This document shows positions 7,212 to 15,962 of a stretch of 38,423 nucleotides of DNA, in pieces. Source of the stretch: Promethearchaeota archaeon. GTDB lineage: Archaea; Asgardarchaeota; Lokiarchaeia; Sigyniarchaeales; SOKP01. How positions within the stretch are numbered: the first letter of the stretch is position 1; the number at the start of each line of letters is the position of its first letter. The stretch lies in the NCBI GenBank assembly GCA_019894855.1, contig JAGXNS010000014.1:378-38800 (forward strand). Direction: 5' to 3'. Made by a program: the position numbers and the translations under genes. A model generated the notes under the pieces. It did no database searches. It was not told the origin of the DNA and was given only the letters and a program-made list of their open reading frames with translations.

Positions 7212-8460
7212 AGCACAAGAAGATTTTACACAGAAAAGAGAAACTAAAATAATTAAGGGAAATGTAGCAGCAGCTTACGGCGCGAAATCAGCACGGGTCC
7301 AAGTGATAAGTGCTTATCCCATTACCCCACAAACAACTGTGGTAGAAAAACTATCAGAGTTTGCTGATAACGGTGAGATGCCTGGAACTCAGTATATTAA
7401 ATTCGAGTCAGAACACTCTGTGATGGCTGCCACTATTGGTGCTAGCACTGCAGGGACTCGTACTTTCACTGCCACATCTGGACAAGGATTATTTTATATG
7501 TATGAAATGGTTCATTGGGCCGCAGGTGCTCGTTTACCTATAGTAACGACAATTGCCTCGAGAGGTCCTGCCCCTCCATGGAACATTTGGGCGGACTTTA
7601 CAGATATAATAAGTTGTAGAGATACTGGTTGGATGATTTCATTTGCATCAAGTCATCAAGAGATTTATGATGATATTTTAATGTCATATAAAATTAGCGA
7701 AGATCACGAAATTTTATTGCCTAAATTCGTAGCTTATGGCGGATTTACTTTATCTCACACATCTAAACCAGTAACCATCGAGGATCAAGATGCTGTCGAT
7801 AAATTTTTGCCACCACTTCCAGGTGAGAGAGGATGGCCCCATATCTTTCTCGATCCTGAAAGACCAATGATGCATGGGAATCTAATAATGCCGTCCGGTT
7901 TCTACAATGAATTTAGATTAAAGATTCACTATACTCATACAATAGCAAAGCAAAAAATCAAGGAAGTTACCTCAGAATTCGAGAAAAAATTTGGTCGATC
8001 TTATGGAAATGGATTAATTGAAGAATATCAAATGAAAGATGCAGAAATTGCTATACTTAACTACGGTGAACTTGCCATGCAGATGGAAGACGCTGTCGAT
8101 GATCTAAGGAATGAAGGTTATAAAGTGGGATGCGTAAAATTAAGATATTTTCGACCATTTCCCGTTGAAGATATAATACAAATTGCAAAAAAAGTTAAGG
8201 TTCTTGGCGTAGCTGACAGAGCTACTGCATTTGGATCTCCGACTGGAGGACCTGTAAGTAGTGAAGTGAAAGCAACCTTATATGGTTCTGGAGCATCTAC
8301 AAAAGTTCTACCTATTGTAATGGGTTTAGGTGGAAGAGAAGTTTCTTTAGAACAGCAGAAAGATCAATTAAAAGTATTGAATAAATTAAATGAGACTGGA
8401 GAGTTTCCAAAAGATATGATTGAAGGAACTTTCTGGGATGGATTATTGGAGGTCGATTAA
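7204..8460 (+). CDS. porA: 2-oxoacid:ferredoxin oxidoreductase, alpha subunit
   Basis: 418 residues from the ATG at 7204, which overlaps the end of porD; a GTG at 7192 would add four residues. Features seen: GNVAAAYGAKSARVQVISAYPITPQT at the N-terminus (pyrimidine-binding fold), KFESEHSVMAA with the glutamate region contacting thiamine diphosphate, and RGPAPPWNIWADFTD, close to the PorA motif that binds pyruvate or similar 2-oxoacids. The C-terminal domain carries LRYFRPFP and DRATAFGSPTGG. Pyruvate is the best substrate guess; a 2-oxoisovalerate-type enzyme cannot be excluded by eye. Confidence 0.92.
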   Translation: MVEAQEDFTQKRETKIIKGNVAAAYGAKSARVQVISAYPITPQTTVVEKLSEFADNGEMPGTQYIKFESEHSVMAATIGASTAGTRTFTATSGQGLFYMYEMVHWAAGARLPIVTTIASRGPAPPWNIWADFTDIISCRDTGWMISFASSHQEIYDDILMSYKISEDHEILLPKFVAYGGFTLSHTSKPVTIEDQDAVDKFLPPLPGERGWPHIFLDPERPMMHGNLIMPSGFYNEFRLKIHYTHTIAKQKIKEVTSEFEKKFGRSYGNGLIEEYQMKDAEIAILNYGELAMQMEDAVDDLRNEGYKVGCVKLRYFRPFPVEDIIQIAKKVKVLGVADRATAFGSPTGGPVSSEVKATLYGSGASTKVLPIVMGLGGREVSLEQQKDQLKVLNKLNETGEFPKDMIEGTFWDGLLEVD

Positions 8461-8462
8461 AT

Positions 8463-9401
8463 ATGGTATCCATTAAAGAAGCATTAGAAATAGGTAAAGA
8501 AGAATATTTTTTAGCAGGAAATTCCACATGTGCTGGTTGCGGGCTTGAAATTGCTTTAAGGTGGGCTATGAAAGCTCTTGGTCCAAATACATCCTTAGTT
8601 ACGCCTGCTAGTTGCTTAAATGTTGTTGTTGGTTTATGGCCAAAGACAGCACCAACTTTCCCGTTTATGAATATGGCATTTGCTGCGGGAGCAGCAGCGG
8701 CAACAGGAATTTCTGCAGCTTTTAAAGCAAAATCATATAAATTTCCAGGCAAAGTATGGGAAAAAATGACGACATTAGTTTTTGCTGGTGATGGAGGAAC
8801 AACAGATATTGGGATTCAAGGCTTAAGTGGTGCAGCTGAAAGAAATTCGGACATAATTTATTGCTGTTACGATAACGAAGCGTATATGAATACTGGAATT
8901 CAACGATCCTCTAGCACACCACATGGAGCAATAACGACTACAACCACATTAGGAAAAGAACGGTATAAAAAAAATCTACCGAGGATAATGGCGGCACATG
9001 AGATTCCTTATGTTGCCACTTGTTCTGTAAGCGAACCTCTCGATCTTTATGAGAAATTTAAAAAAGCAAAATCAATTGAAGGATGTAAATACATTCACAT
9101 TTTAGCTTCTTGTCCTCCGGGATGGGGTATTGCATCCGAAGATGCTATTGAAATTCCTCGCTTAGCAGTTAAAACAGGTTCATGGATTTTATATGAAATC
9201 GAAAATGGTATTTTAACATTATCAAAAAAAAGCAAACCACTTTTAGATCCCTCAAAAAGAGCTCCATTAATTGATTACTTATCAAGACAGAAACGATTTT
9301 CAAAATTATCTGAAAAAGAGTTAATTGAACTTCAAGAAAGAATCGATCTTCAGTGGAATAATCTCGCTGATGAATTATCATGTCAAGCAAATCATCAGTG
9401 A
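8463..9401 (+). CDS. porB: 2-oxoacid:ferredoxin oxidoreductase, beta subunit
   Basis: 312 residues. Binds thiamine diphosphate through GDGGTTDIGIQG (about residues 103-114) with a downstream YDNEAYMNTG, the magnesium-binding Asn motif. STCAGCG near residue 23 supplies the first two cysteines for the beta-subunit 4Fe-4S cluster, and CSVSE and SCPPGW regions provide others. Starts two bases after porA. A T-rich stretch follows the stop (9402-9414). With porG, porD and porA it makes a complete enzyme. Confidence 0.93.
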   Translation: MVSIKEALEIGKEEYFLAGNSTCAGCGLEIALRWAMKALGPNTSLVTPASCLNVVVGLWPKTAPTFPFMNMAFAAGAAAATGISAAFKAKSYKFPGKVWEKMTTLVFAGDGGTTDIGIQGLSGAAERNSDIIYCCYDNEAYMNTGIQRSSSTPHGAITTTTTLGKERYKKNLPRIMAAHEIPYVATCSVSEPLDLYEKFKKAKSIEGCKYIHILASCPPGWGIASEDAIEIPRLAVKTGSWILYEIENGILTLSKKSKPLLDPSKRAPLIDYLSRQKRFSKLSEKELIELQERIDLQWNNLADELSCQANHQ

Positions 9402-9420
9402 AGCCTTTTTTATTATTTAA
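9402..9420 (+). terminator. T-rich terminator candidate after porB
   Basis: GAAGCCTTTTTTATTATTTAA follows the last gene of the por operon directly. A run of Ts is the usual archaeal intrinsic termination signal. No hairpin is needed or seen. Weak evidence, because the whole region is AT-rich. Confidence 0.3.
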
Positions 9421-9446
9421 TAAATTTATAATCCAAATGAATCCAA

Positions 9447-10115
9447 ATGGGTTTTTTAATAAAACTTAAGGGAAAAAAAATTCAAGATTTAGAATTTGTT
9501 TTCGAATCCGCAGTGGAGACCATTATTGAGGGTAAATTAATTGCTTTCCCTACAAATAGTGTATACGGGCTTGGATGTGATCCAACAAATCTAATTGCTA
9601 TAGAAAAGATTTACGATATCAAATATCGAGATCGTTCAAAAGGATTATTGATATTAGTTGCAGATATTGAAGAAGCAGAAAAAGTTGCGGAATTTAACAA
9701 AATAGGTTATAAATTAGCTGAACGCTTTTGGCCTGGTCAATTGACTTTAATATTAAATAAGAAAGAAACAAATATTATTCCTCCAGAAGTTACGGCTTGT
9801 AAAAATACGATTGGTATTCGCGTACCAGAAAACGAGATCGTTCTAACTATTTTAAATAAATTAAAAAAAAAAGGATATTTTGGTGGAATAATAGGAACAT
9901 CAGCTAACTATTCTGGAGAACCTCCATCGATAAGTGGAAATGAAGTAGCGAAAAAATTTTTAACACCAATAGATCTAATACTTGATGGGGGAAAAACCAA
10001 AACGAAAGTTCCCACAACAATTGTTGATTGTACCTCGGAAGAGTTAAAACTATTGCGGATTGGGGTCGTAACAGAAGAAGAAATTGAAGTTTTTATTAAA
10101 TTAAATAAAGATTAA
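9447..10115 (+). CDS. tsaC: Threonylcarbamoyl-AMP synthase, YrdC/Sua5 family
   Basis: 222 residues, a single YrdC domain without the Sua5 C-terminal extension. Makes threonylcarbamoyl-AMP from threonine, bicarbonate and ATP, the first step of t6A modification at tRNA position 37. Visible: IAFPTNSVYGLGCDP (about residues 32-46), the basic KYRDRSKGLLIL loop, IGIRVPEN, and GTSANYSGEPP with the conserved S..N. KEOPS transfers the carbamoyl group; two KEOPS subunits, Cgi121 and Pcc1, are encoded nearby. Followed by the Tan1-like gene after 16 bases. Confidence 0.92.
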   Translation: MGFLIKLKGKKIQDLEFVFESAVETIIEGKLIAFPTNSVYGLGCDPTNLIAIEKIYDIKYRDRSKGLLILVADIEEAEKVAEFNKIGYKLAERFWPGQLTLILNKKETNIIPPEVTACKNTIGIRVPENEIVLTILNKLKKKGYFGGIIGTSANYSGEPPSISGNEVAKKFLTPIDLILDGGKTKTKVPTTIVDCTSEELKLLRIGVVTEEEIEVFIKLNKD

Positions 10116-10131
10116 CTATTTGGAGTAAATA

Positions 10132-10662
10132 TTGAATAACTTTAATTTATTAGTCTCAACTTCGAGATTTAATGAAGTGAATGCAAAAGCAGAAATTTGG
10201 TTTACTCTGTTAATGTGTGGCGATAAATACCCCATTATTCAAGGGATTAAATATCCTGGATTAATAACCGCTGCAACCAACATTGATACTAAAGAAGTGA
10301 TACGAAAGATTAAAAAAATCCTTGAAAAAGATTCCAGTTTTTTTCAATTCATCCTTAAAATTGTTCCTATTGATTACGTGTGCGAAACCAAGCTAAATGT
10401 AATAAAAGATTTTGTAGAAAAATATTACTCTCTTTATTTAAACAAAGAAGATTCTTTTAAGATCGAATTGAAACGCAGAAAAAATGAGATCATAGAACGA
10501 GATGCCATTATTGAATCAGTGGCAAAAATAATTACTAATAGAGTCGATTTGGATAATCCAGATAAAATTATAAAGATTGAACTTCTAGGAAAGGTAAGTG
10601 GCATATCGTTTCTAAATCCCGATGATATCTTTGTTATCAATAATAAGTATAATAAGTTCTAA
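10132..10662 (+). CDS. THUMP-domain protein, Tan1-like (tRNA ac4C adaptor)
   Basis: 176 residues. The N-terminal FNLLVSTSRFNEVNAKAEIW and the mid-region ATNIDTKEVIRKIKKIL, then IVPIDYVCET and ELKRR, fit the THUMP fold of archaeal Tan1/THUMPD1. In eukaryotes that protein helps the acetyltransferase make N4-acetylcytidine at tRNA position 12. The TTG start at 10132 has GGAG at 10122-10125, six bases upstream. Likely cotranscribed with tsaC. Ends tail-to-tail with Cgi121, overlapping by four bases. Family call good; exact modification inferred. Confidence 0.75.
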   Translation: MNNFNLLVSTSRFNEVNAKAEIWFTLLMCGDKYPIIQGIKYPGLITAATNIDTKEVIRKIKKILEKDSSFFQFILKIVPIDYVCETKLNVIKDFVEKYYSLYLNKEDSFKIELKRRKNEIIERDAIIESVAKIITNRVDLDNPDKIIKIELLGKVSGISFLNPDDIFVINNKYNKF

Positions 10663-11315
10663 ATAGATCTCCTTTTTTCTAAACTTAATAAAGCCATTTT
10701 TTCACAAATTAAGTCATTCAAAGCTCCATACAAGCTTTCTAAATTTATGGAACTTATATCTAAGACGTCGTTTTTATATCCGTAAGCCTTTAAGACGGTT
10801 AAAATCTGGTTATCAGAAAACTCAAAATGCTTTTTGACGATTTTAAACTTATCAATAGATAAATTTCCTAAATTTAAGCTTATATCTTGAGAATGTAAAT
10901 AGCTATTAATTTCGATATTTACTTGCTGAATATTATCCTTTTGAGAGATGATACAAAAACTTATTCTTTTATCGTGTAAATTAGAATCGGTTACTCCAAA
11001 AAATTCGAGACTTAGTTTAATTTGTCTTTTAGCAGCTAAATATAGAAGTAATTCAAGATTCTTTTTATTTGAAATGTTATTTTTAGTATGGAAGGCTTTT
11101 TGGACGAAATAACAAGCACGTAATATATGTTCTGGGTTTAGAATATATCTATCGTTGAAGAATTGTAAAAGAGTATCTTCATAATGACTTTGAATAAATT
11201 CAATTAATTCCACTAACTTGTTTATCTGAACTTTTTTGGGATCGATCTCAATCTGGTTAATTCCAATGTAATAATTAGGAAATCCATTTGTATTAGTAAT
11301 AGAATAGATTTTCAT
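10659..11315 (-). CDS. KEOPS complex subunit Cgi121
   Basis: 218 residues from the ATG at 11315, whose ATGA overlaps the ecfT stop; an ATG 15 bases upstream is possible. The core NPEHILRACYFVQKAFHTK (about residues 62-80) and LELLLYLAAKRQIKLSLEFFGV (about 87-108) match the Cgi121/TPRKB signature of Glu-Leu-Leu, a conserved R-Q-I and F-G-V. In KEOPS, Cgi121 sits on Bud32 and binds the tRNA 3' end during t6A synthesis. The C-terminal extension (about 110-218) is longer than the domain alone. It is the last gene of the ECF transporter operon, an unexpected place. Confidence 0.8.
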   Translation of the reverse strand: MKIYSITNTNGFPNYYIGINQIEIDPKKVQINKLVELIEFIQSHYEDTLLQFFNDRYILNPEHILRACYFVQKAFHTKNNISNKKNLELLLYLAAKRQIKLSLEFFGVTDSNLHDKRISFCIISQKDNIQQVNIEINSYLHSQDISLNLGNLSIDKFKIVKKHFEFSDNQILTVLKAYGYKNDVLDISSINLESLYGALNDLICEKMALLSLEKRRSI

Positions 11316-12085
11316 AAAGGTAAACTCCATCTAAACCATAACGGCATTAACACAAAGTTAATTCGAATGTATATTAAAAAAATCAATAAAAGAATCAAGT
11401 ATAGCGAAAATATCCAATCTTTTAAGGAATATTTAATCGTGTAATAAAATGTTCTACCTTTTTTACCAAAAGATCGTGATTCTAAGGCTTCTGCTACATT
11501 AAAAGCTCTTTTTATAGAACTAACTATAAGAGGAACTAAGAGAGGAAATAGGTTTTTTATTTGATTGATAATCCCTTTTTTTTGCATTTCATAACCTCGA
11601 CTCTGTTGAGCATCGATGATATTTTGTGTTTCTATAGCAATAGTTGGAACAAACCTAAAAGCTAACGAGAAAGAAAACGCATACTCGTATGGGATTTTCA
11701 TAGAAATCAAGGAAAGAGCTAAATCGTTTGGGTCTACAGTTAAAAAAAACAAAGAAAATGCTGAAATCATTATAGAAATCCTTAAGATCATAGCAATGGC
11801 GAACGATAATCCATTTTCATTAATAAATAGAGTATTAAGAACAATAATAAAAACGTAGAGGAAAGACATTCCTTTGACGCTTTTCAACCATTTTTTAAAC
11901 AACTTTCCAATAATTATTACTGGGAGTAGGGTTATTAAAATTAGTAATAAGGGGATTATTTCTTGAAATAATAGAGCGCTAATTGTATATGTTACAGCTA
12001 GTAATAATTTTGTTCTTGGATCTAAACTGTGGAGAAAAGTCTCTTTTTTCAAGAATTTGAACGCGCTCAGAAATTCTAAAGACAT
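11312..12085 (-). CDS. ecfT: ECF transporter transmembrane component EcfT
   Basis: 257 residues with about five to six hydrophobic membrane segments. The coupling-helix motif appears as AQQSRGYEMQ (about residues 160-169), and a second, ALESRSFGKKGR (about 200-211), follows; these A-R-G/S-type motifs contact the two ATPases. LDPRTKLLLA near the N-terminus is characteristic of EcfT. Lies downstream of ecfA2 (17 bases) and overlaps the Cgi121 gene by four bases. No substrate-binding S component is in the window, so it probably works with S components encoded elsewhere. Confidence 0.93.
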   Translation of the reverse strand: MSLEFLSAFKFLKKETFLHSLDPRTKLLLAVTYTISALLFQEIIPLLLILITLLPVIIIGKLFKKWLKSVKGMSFLYVFIIVLNTLFINENGLSFAIAMILRISIMISAFSLFFLTVDPNDLALSLISMKIPYEYAFSFSLAFRFVPTIAIETQNIIDAQQSRGYEMQKKGIINQIKNLFPLLVPLIVSSIKRAFNVAEALESRSFGKKGRTFYYTIKYSLKDWIFSLYLILLLIFLIYIRINFVLMPLWFRWSLPL

Positions 12086-12102
12086 TTATTAATTTTCCTC
12101 CT

Positions 12103-12960
12103 TTAAATTGTCGATTTGCTCTCCAAATAAGCATCCAAAAAATCAATTATTTCGCTTTCTCTAATAACTTCTTTAGGAATAGTAATTCCTATTTTTTTAA
12201 GTTCTTTTTTGAATAGATATATTTGTGGCATAATTAATGAAGATTTTGATATTAAAAACTCGTTTGTAAAAATACTCTGTGTTGGGCCATCCGCAATAAT
12301 TTGTCCCTTCCCCATCAAGATTGTCCTTGGAACATGTTCTACTGTAAATTCTATGTTATGTGTGACCATAATTATTGTTTTTCCTCTTTCTAACTCGTTT
12401 CTTATTAATCCAAGGAAGAAGTTAATCTCTTTTGCGTCTTGCCCTAATGTTGGTTCGTCAAAAACTAGAATGTCAGGGTCTCGACATAAAATAGAAGCTG
12501 TAGCTAATTTTTTTGATTCTCCACCAGATAAGTTAAATGGGGATCTTTTTCGATATTTTTCGAGATCAAATTCCTCTAGTGTTTGATCGACTTTTTTTTG
12601 AATCTCTTCTTTATCTAAATTTAGATTTTTCAAGGAAAATTTAATTTCGTCCTCTAATGTATTAGAAAATAGTTGATGCATAGGATTCTGGAAGATAACT
12701 CCAACTTTTTTAGATATTGTAGCAATAGTTTTTGAATCAATATTTTCTCCTTCTAAAAAAATACTTCCCTTAGTTGGTCGAATTAAGCCATTAAAAGTGC
12801 GAATCAAAGTCGTTTTTCCCGCTCCATTTTGTCCCATTATTGCAATAAATTCGCCTTTCTTAATATTTAACGAAACTTGCTTTAACGCAATTGTTCCGTT
12901 TGAATACACATAATCAATATCGCGTACCATTATTAAAGGGAGCGAATTTTTTTCTTTCAT
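12103..12960 (-). CDS. ecfA2: ECF transporter ATPase EcfA2
   Basis: 285 residues. Walker A GQNGAGKTTL (about 43-52), Q-loop VIFQNPMHQLF, ABC signature NLSGGESKKLA, Walker B ILVFDEPTLGQD, switch His in MVTHNIE. Powers uptake of vitamins or metal ions together with EcfA1 and EcfT. Starts 12 bases after ecfA1 and is one of two distinct ATPases, as in classical Ecf modules. Confidence 0.93.
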   Translation of the reverse strand: MKEKNSLPLIMVRDIDYVYSNGTIALKQVSLNIKKGEFIAIMGQNGAGKTTLIRTFNGLIRPTKGSIFLEGENIDSKTIATISKKVGVIFQNPMHQLFSNTLEDEIKFSLKNLNLDKEEIQKKVDQTLEEFDLEKYRKRSPFNLSGGESKKLATASILCRDPDILVFDEPTLGQDAKEINFFLGLIRNELERGKTIIMVTHNIEFTVEHVPRTILMGKGQIIADGPTQSIFTNEFLISKSSLIMPQIYLFKKELKKIGITIPKEVIRESEIIDFLDAYLESKSTI

Positions 12961-12972
12961 GAGTATCTCGAG

Positions 12973-13812
12973 TTATTTAATCATTTTTAATGAACTTATG
13001 GCATCTTGAATAGAAACTGGAATATCGTGTTCAAATTGATTTCTCTTTTTTAATTCATTGAAAATTGAATATATTTTTGGCTTATTAATATTCAAATTCT
13101 CAAATGTGTTAGAATTTATGACTTCATCCTTAACACCATGAGCTATGATCTCACCATCCTTCATTAAAATTATATCGTCTACTAGTGGGAGAATTAAATC
13201 CATTCGGTGCTCACTAATTATGACAGTCATCTTCTTTTCGACTTGAATTTTTTTTAATAGTGTTAAAATTTTTCTTGCGAATAATGGGTCCAAATTTGCT
13301 GTTGGTTCGTCCAAAACGATAACCCTAGGTTCTAATACTAAAATTGAAGCGATTGCTACTCGTTGTTGTTCACCACCACTTATCTCGAAAGGCGCTTTAT
13401 CTATTATGCTTTCAATTTCTGTTATCTCTACAACTTCCTTAATTTTTTCTTTTATTTTCTCCCTTGGGATTCCTAAATTTTCCAAACCGAAAGCTATTTC
13501 ATGTTCTACATTCATTGCAATTAGTTGATTTTCAGGATTTTGGAATACGATTCCAACTTCAGTAGATAATTCAGATATTGTGGTTTCAGTGGTGTTTTTT
13601 CCTGAAATTTCTACATCTCCTTTATAATAACCAGCATAAAATTGGGGGATTAATCCATTCATACATCTAATTAATGAAGTTTTCCCAGATCCCGTCTCCC
13701 CTGCTAATAAAACAAACCTATTTGATTCCATTTCCAAATTAATTTTATTAAGTGCATACTCATCGTTTCCTTTATATCGAAAATGAAAATTATTAAATTT
13801 AATTAAGCTCAT
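12973..13812 (-). CDS. ecfA1: ECF transporter ATPase EcfA1
   Basis: 279 residues. Walker A GETGSGKTSL (about 38-47), Q-loop VFQNPENQL, signature EISGGEQQRVA, Walker B VIVLDEPTANLD, switch His in ISEHRMD. First gene of the operon ecfA1-ecfA2-ecfT-cgi121 on the minus strand. The gap to the DHH gene upstream is 41 bases, so a common message with the pfdB/eL43 cluster is possible. Confidence 0.93.
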   Translation of the reverse strand: MSLIKFNNFHFRYKGNDEYALNKINLEMESNRFVLLAGETGSGKTSLIRCMNGLIPQFYAGYYKGDVEISGKNTTETTISELSTEVGIVFQNPENQLIAMNVEHEIAFGLENLGIPREKIKEKIKEVVEITEIESIIDKAPFEISGGEQQRVAIASILVLEPRVIVLDEPTANLDPLFARKILTLLKKIQVEKKMTVIISEHRMDLILPLVDDIILMKDGEIIAHGVKDEVINSNTFENLNINKPKIYSIFNELKKRNQFEHDIPVSIQDAISSLKMIK

Positions 13813-13853
13813 GAAAGGGGATATCCATAATTCTTTTTACTTTATAAGGATAA

Positions 13854-14849
13854 TTAATTAATTAAAGTTTCTTTTATTTTATCGATTAATTGATTGAGAC
13901 TTTCCTCTACATCATTCTTACCAGTCAAAGTAGCAGCGCCATCATGTCCACCACCATTCACATTATCTATTTCACTAATAATTTTCCCGAGATGTAAGCC
14001 TGTTATTAGGCAAACTTGTTTTTTTGCTCGAGATGTGATTCTATAATCAGATTTATCTTCAGATACGATAATTCCAATGTCAAAACCCACTTTTGTTAAG
14101 ATTGAAGCAGCAGAAGCACTAAAACTACTGAGATGTGATATTCCTATTAACCAATTGTTAATTCGAATTAATTTGACTCTTTGAAGCGCTTTAATTCTTG
14201 CAATTTTCTCTGAGATGTCTATTTCTCTTTCTAGTAAAGGTAACACGTCTTGAATTTCTAAATGATCCTGTAAGATGCTATTTAAATTTTTTATAGTTCC
14301 GGTATTTCCATACTTGAGAAAACCAGAATCGGTCAATATTGCTGATACAAGGAGATATTTGTATGGGAGTGGAAGCTTAATGTTGCAATCATCAAATAAT
14401 TCTGACACCATCTCTGATGTCGAAGAATAATTATCAAAAATTAAATTAAGAGAAGAAACATTACCTGGATAATTTTTCTGTAAATTTAAATGATGGTCTA
14501 TAAAGATAAAAGGAATATCCAAATCTATATTATTAAATAACTTTACCTGATTTAGATTATTAGAGTCAACTATTACAATAACATCGATATCTGATAATTC
14601 AACATGCTCTTGATAGTTAAAGTTAAAGTTTGGAAATTTTGTACTAAATTTGTTTATAAAACTTTTTGTATGCTTAGAAAGTCCTGAAAAAGTTAATTGT
14701 ATGTTTTGGTTAGGGAAATAATTTTCAAAACAATATTTCAAGGCAATTCCTGAGTTAAAACCATCAAGGTCTGCTAAATCATGGGTGGTAATTAAGAGGT
14801 TTTTTCCTTTAAAGAAGTTTAAAAAAACCTCTTTTTTAGAATTAAGCAT
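13854..14849 (-). CDS. DHH-family phosphoesterase (NrnA/RecJ-like)
   Basis: 331 residues. Metal-binding motifs of the DHH family: THDLADLDGFNSGIAL (about 22-37, the D-x-D motif), IVIVDSNN (about 90-97) and FIDHH (about 116-120). The DHHA1 domain ends in VNGGGHDGAA (about 297-306), which binds the nucleotide phosphate. Such proteins degrade short oligonucleotides (nanoRNase), pAp or cyclic dinucleotides. Sixteen bases downstream of pfdB in the eL43-pcc1-pfdB-dhh series commonly seen in archaea. Confidence 0.9.
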   Translation of the reverse strand: MLNSKKEVFLNFFKGKNLLITTHDLADLDGFNSGIALKYCFENYFPNQNIQLTFSGLSKHTKSFINKFSTKFPNFNFNYQEHVELSDIDVIVIVDSNNLNQVKLFNNIDLDIPFIFIDHHLNLQKNYPGNVSSLNLIFDNYSSTSEMVSELFDDCNIKLPLPYKYLLVSAILTDSGFLKYGNTGTIKNLNSILQDHLEIQDVLPLLEREIDISEKIARIKALQRVKLIRINNWLIGISHLSSFSASAASILTKVGFDIGIIVSEDKSDYRITSRAKKQVCLITGLHLGKIISEIDNVNGGGHDGAATLTGKNDVEESLNQLIDKIKETLIN

Positions 14850-14864
14850 GAATATTTCAGTAAA

Positions 14865-15224
14865 TTATTGATTTTGAGCAAGGTCAGCCTGTAAACTTTT
14901 CTGCATGCTCTCGAAAGTGCTCTTTGTTCTTTCTATTTTTTGAGCAAGCGTGGTTGAACGCATATTTAAAGTTTCTTTAGCAGATGTTTTTTCTGCAAGA
15001 AGCTTATCTCTATCGCTTCTAACCATTATACCACCGATTTGCTTATAAACTATTGTATCGGGGGTTGCTTTTTCTAACTCTTCAAGTGCAAGTTCTGTTT
15101 CTCTAATAGAACTATCAATTTGAATTTTCTGTTGTGTTAGGAGTTCTAAAGTCTGCCCAACCTGAGTTAAATTTTGAAATTTTTTTCTTGTTTCTTCATC
15201 TAATTGGTCTAAATTAATCGTCAA
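14865..15224 (-). CDS. pfdB: Prefoldin subunit beta
   Basis: 119 residues, the usual length. Two long coiled-coil helices at each end flank a short beta hairpin; ATPDTIVYKQIGGIMVRSDR (about 53-72) is the hairpin signature of prefoldin beta. With prefoldin alpha it forms the hexameric chaperone that passes unfolded proteins to the thermosome. Lies between pcc1 and the DHH gene as in many archaea. Confidence 0.93.
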   Translation of the reverse strand: MTINLDQLDEETRKKFQNLTQVGQTLELLTQQKIQIDSSIRETELALEELEKATPDTIVYKQIGGIMVRSDRDKLLAEKTSAKETLNMRSTTLAQKIERTKSTFESMQKSLQADLAQNQ

Positions 15225-15300
15225 CGAAAATCACAACTTTTGTTTTATAATATCAAATGAAATGTGAAATATGAAATTTACGAATAATTTAATCTAAGGC

Positions 15301-15573
15301 TTATTGAGTATTATTTACAATATTCAAAACGCCTTCAAATATACGACCAAAACTGATGATTTCATTAATTGATGCCCTGAATGCGGTAATATCTCTACTT
15401 TCTATTAAAAAGATTAAGGAATTTTGTTCTTTTTTTAAAGATATGGTTGATCTTTTTGATTTTTGAACTTTAAATTCAGGTAAAATAGAGATATAGGAAT
15501 AATTACATAATTCAGATGTTTTAAATTGAAACTCTAAGGTAGTTTTAATAATAAGTAAGTTATTTTTATTCAT
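15301..15573 (-). CDS. pcc1: KEOPS complex subunit Pcc1
   Basis: 90 residues, typical. Small alpha-beta fold; the C-terminal ESRDITAFRASINEIISFG (about 58-76) is the conserved Pcc1 segment (D-x-x-A-x-R-A-S-x-N). Pcc1 is the dimerisation subunit of KEOPS bound to Kae1. The start codon overlaps the eL43 stop by one base (TAATG), so the two are translationally coupled. The rpoP gene often found beside eL43 in archaeal clusters is not present here. Confidence 0.83.
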   Translation of the reverse strand: MNKNNLLIIKTTLEFQFKTSELCNYSYISILPEFKVQKSKRSTISLKKEQNSLIFLIESRDITAFRASINEIISFGRIFEGVLNIVNNTQ

Positions 15574-15863
15574 TATTCTTCTATAGTTTCTAACTCTCTT
15601 TGCTTTCGCTTCGCTATTCTAAACGACTCAGCACCACGAGGAGTTTGGGTATCATAAGCACCACCAGTAAACTTAGCATTGCATTTTTTACAATGCCATA
15701 TACCTGTGGAGATTCTATTAATAGATCCTTTTGTTTCGCATCGTGGGCATTTTAAATTACCATCTTTTTGTTTCTCCATTACCAAACGCCATTTCTTTCT
15801 TACATTAGCACCATAACGCGCTCCAAAGGTTGCCGATATCCCAGTTTTTTTAGTTTTACCCAT
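15573..15863 (-). CDS. rpl37ae: Large ribosomal subunit protein eL43 (L37Ae)
   Basis: 96 residues from the ATG at 15863 (a GTG three codons upstream is less likely). GKTKKTGISATFGARYGANV at the start is diagnostic. The zinc ribbon is CPRC...CKKC (about 39-60), followed by TGGAYDTQTPRG. The protein binds 23S rRNA. First gene of eL43-pcc1-pfdB-dhh on the minus strand. In many archaea this series directly follows rrp42; here a 480-base gap with an opposite-strand frame separates them. Confidence 0.95.
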   Translation of the reverse strand: MGKTKKTGISATFGARYGANVRKKWRLVMEKQKDGNLKCPRCETKGSINRISTGIWHCKKCNAKFTGGAYDTQTPRGAESFRIAKRKQRELETIEE

Positions 15864-15962
15864 ATCATTCACTAGTTTCTTTTATAATAATGTATTTAAA
15901 TAAAAACTAGTATAAACTTTAAATTTTTCTAATGAGGAGATAAGAATTCCTCTTGAAACCAA

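Noticed and set aside
8312-8752. Minus-strand frame across porA and porB
   Set aside because: Antisense shadow. Both porA and porB are unmistakable on the plus strand.
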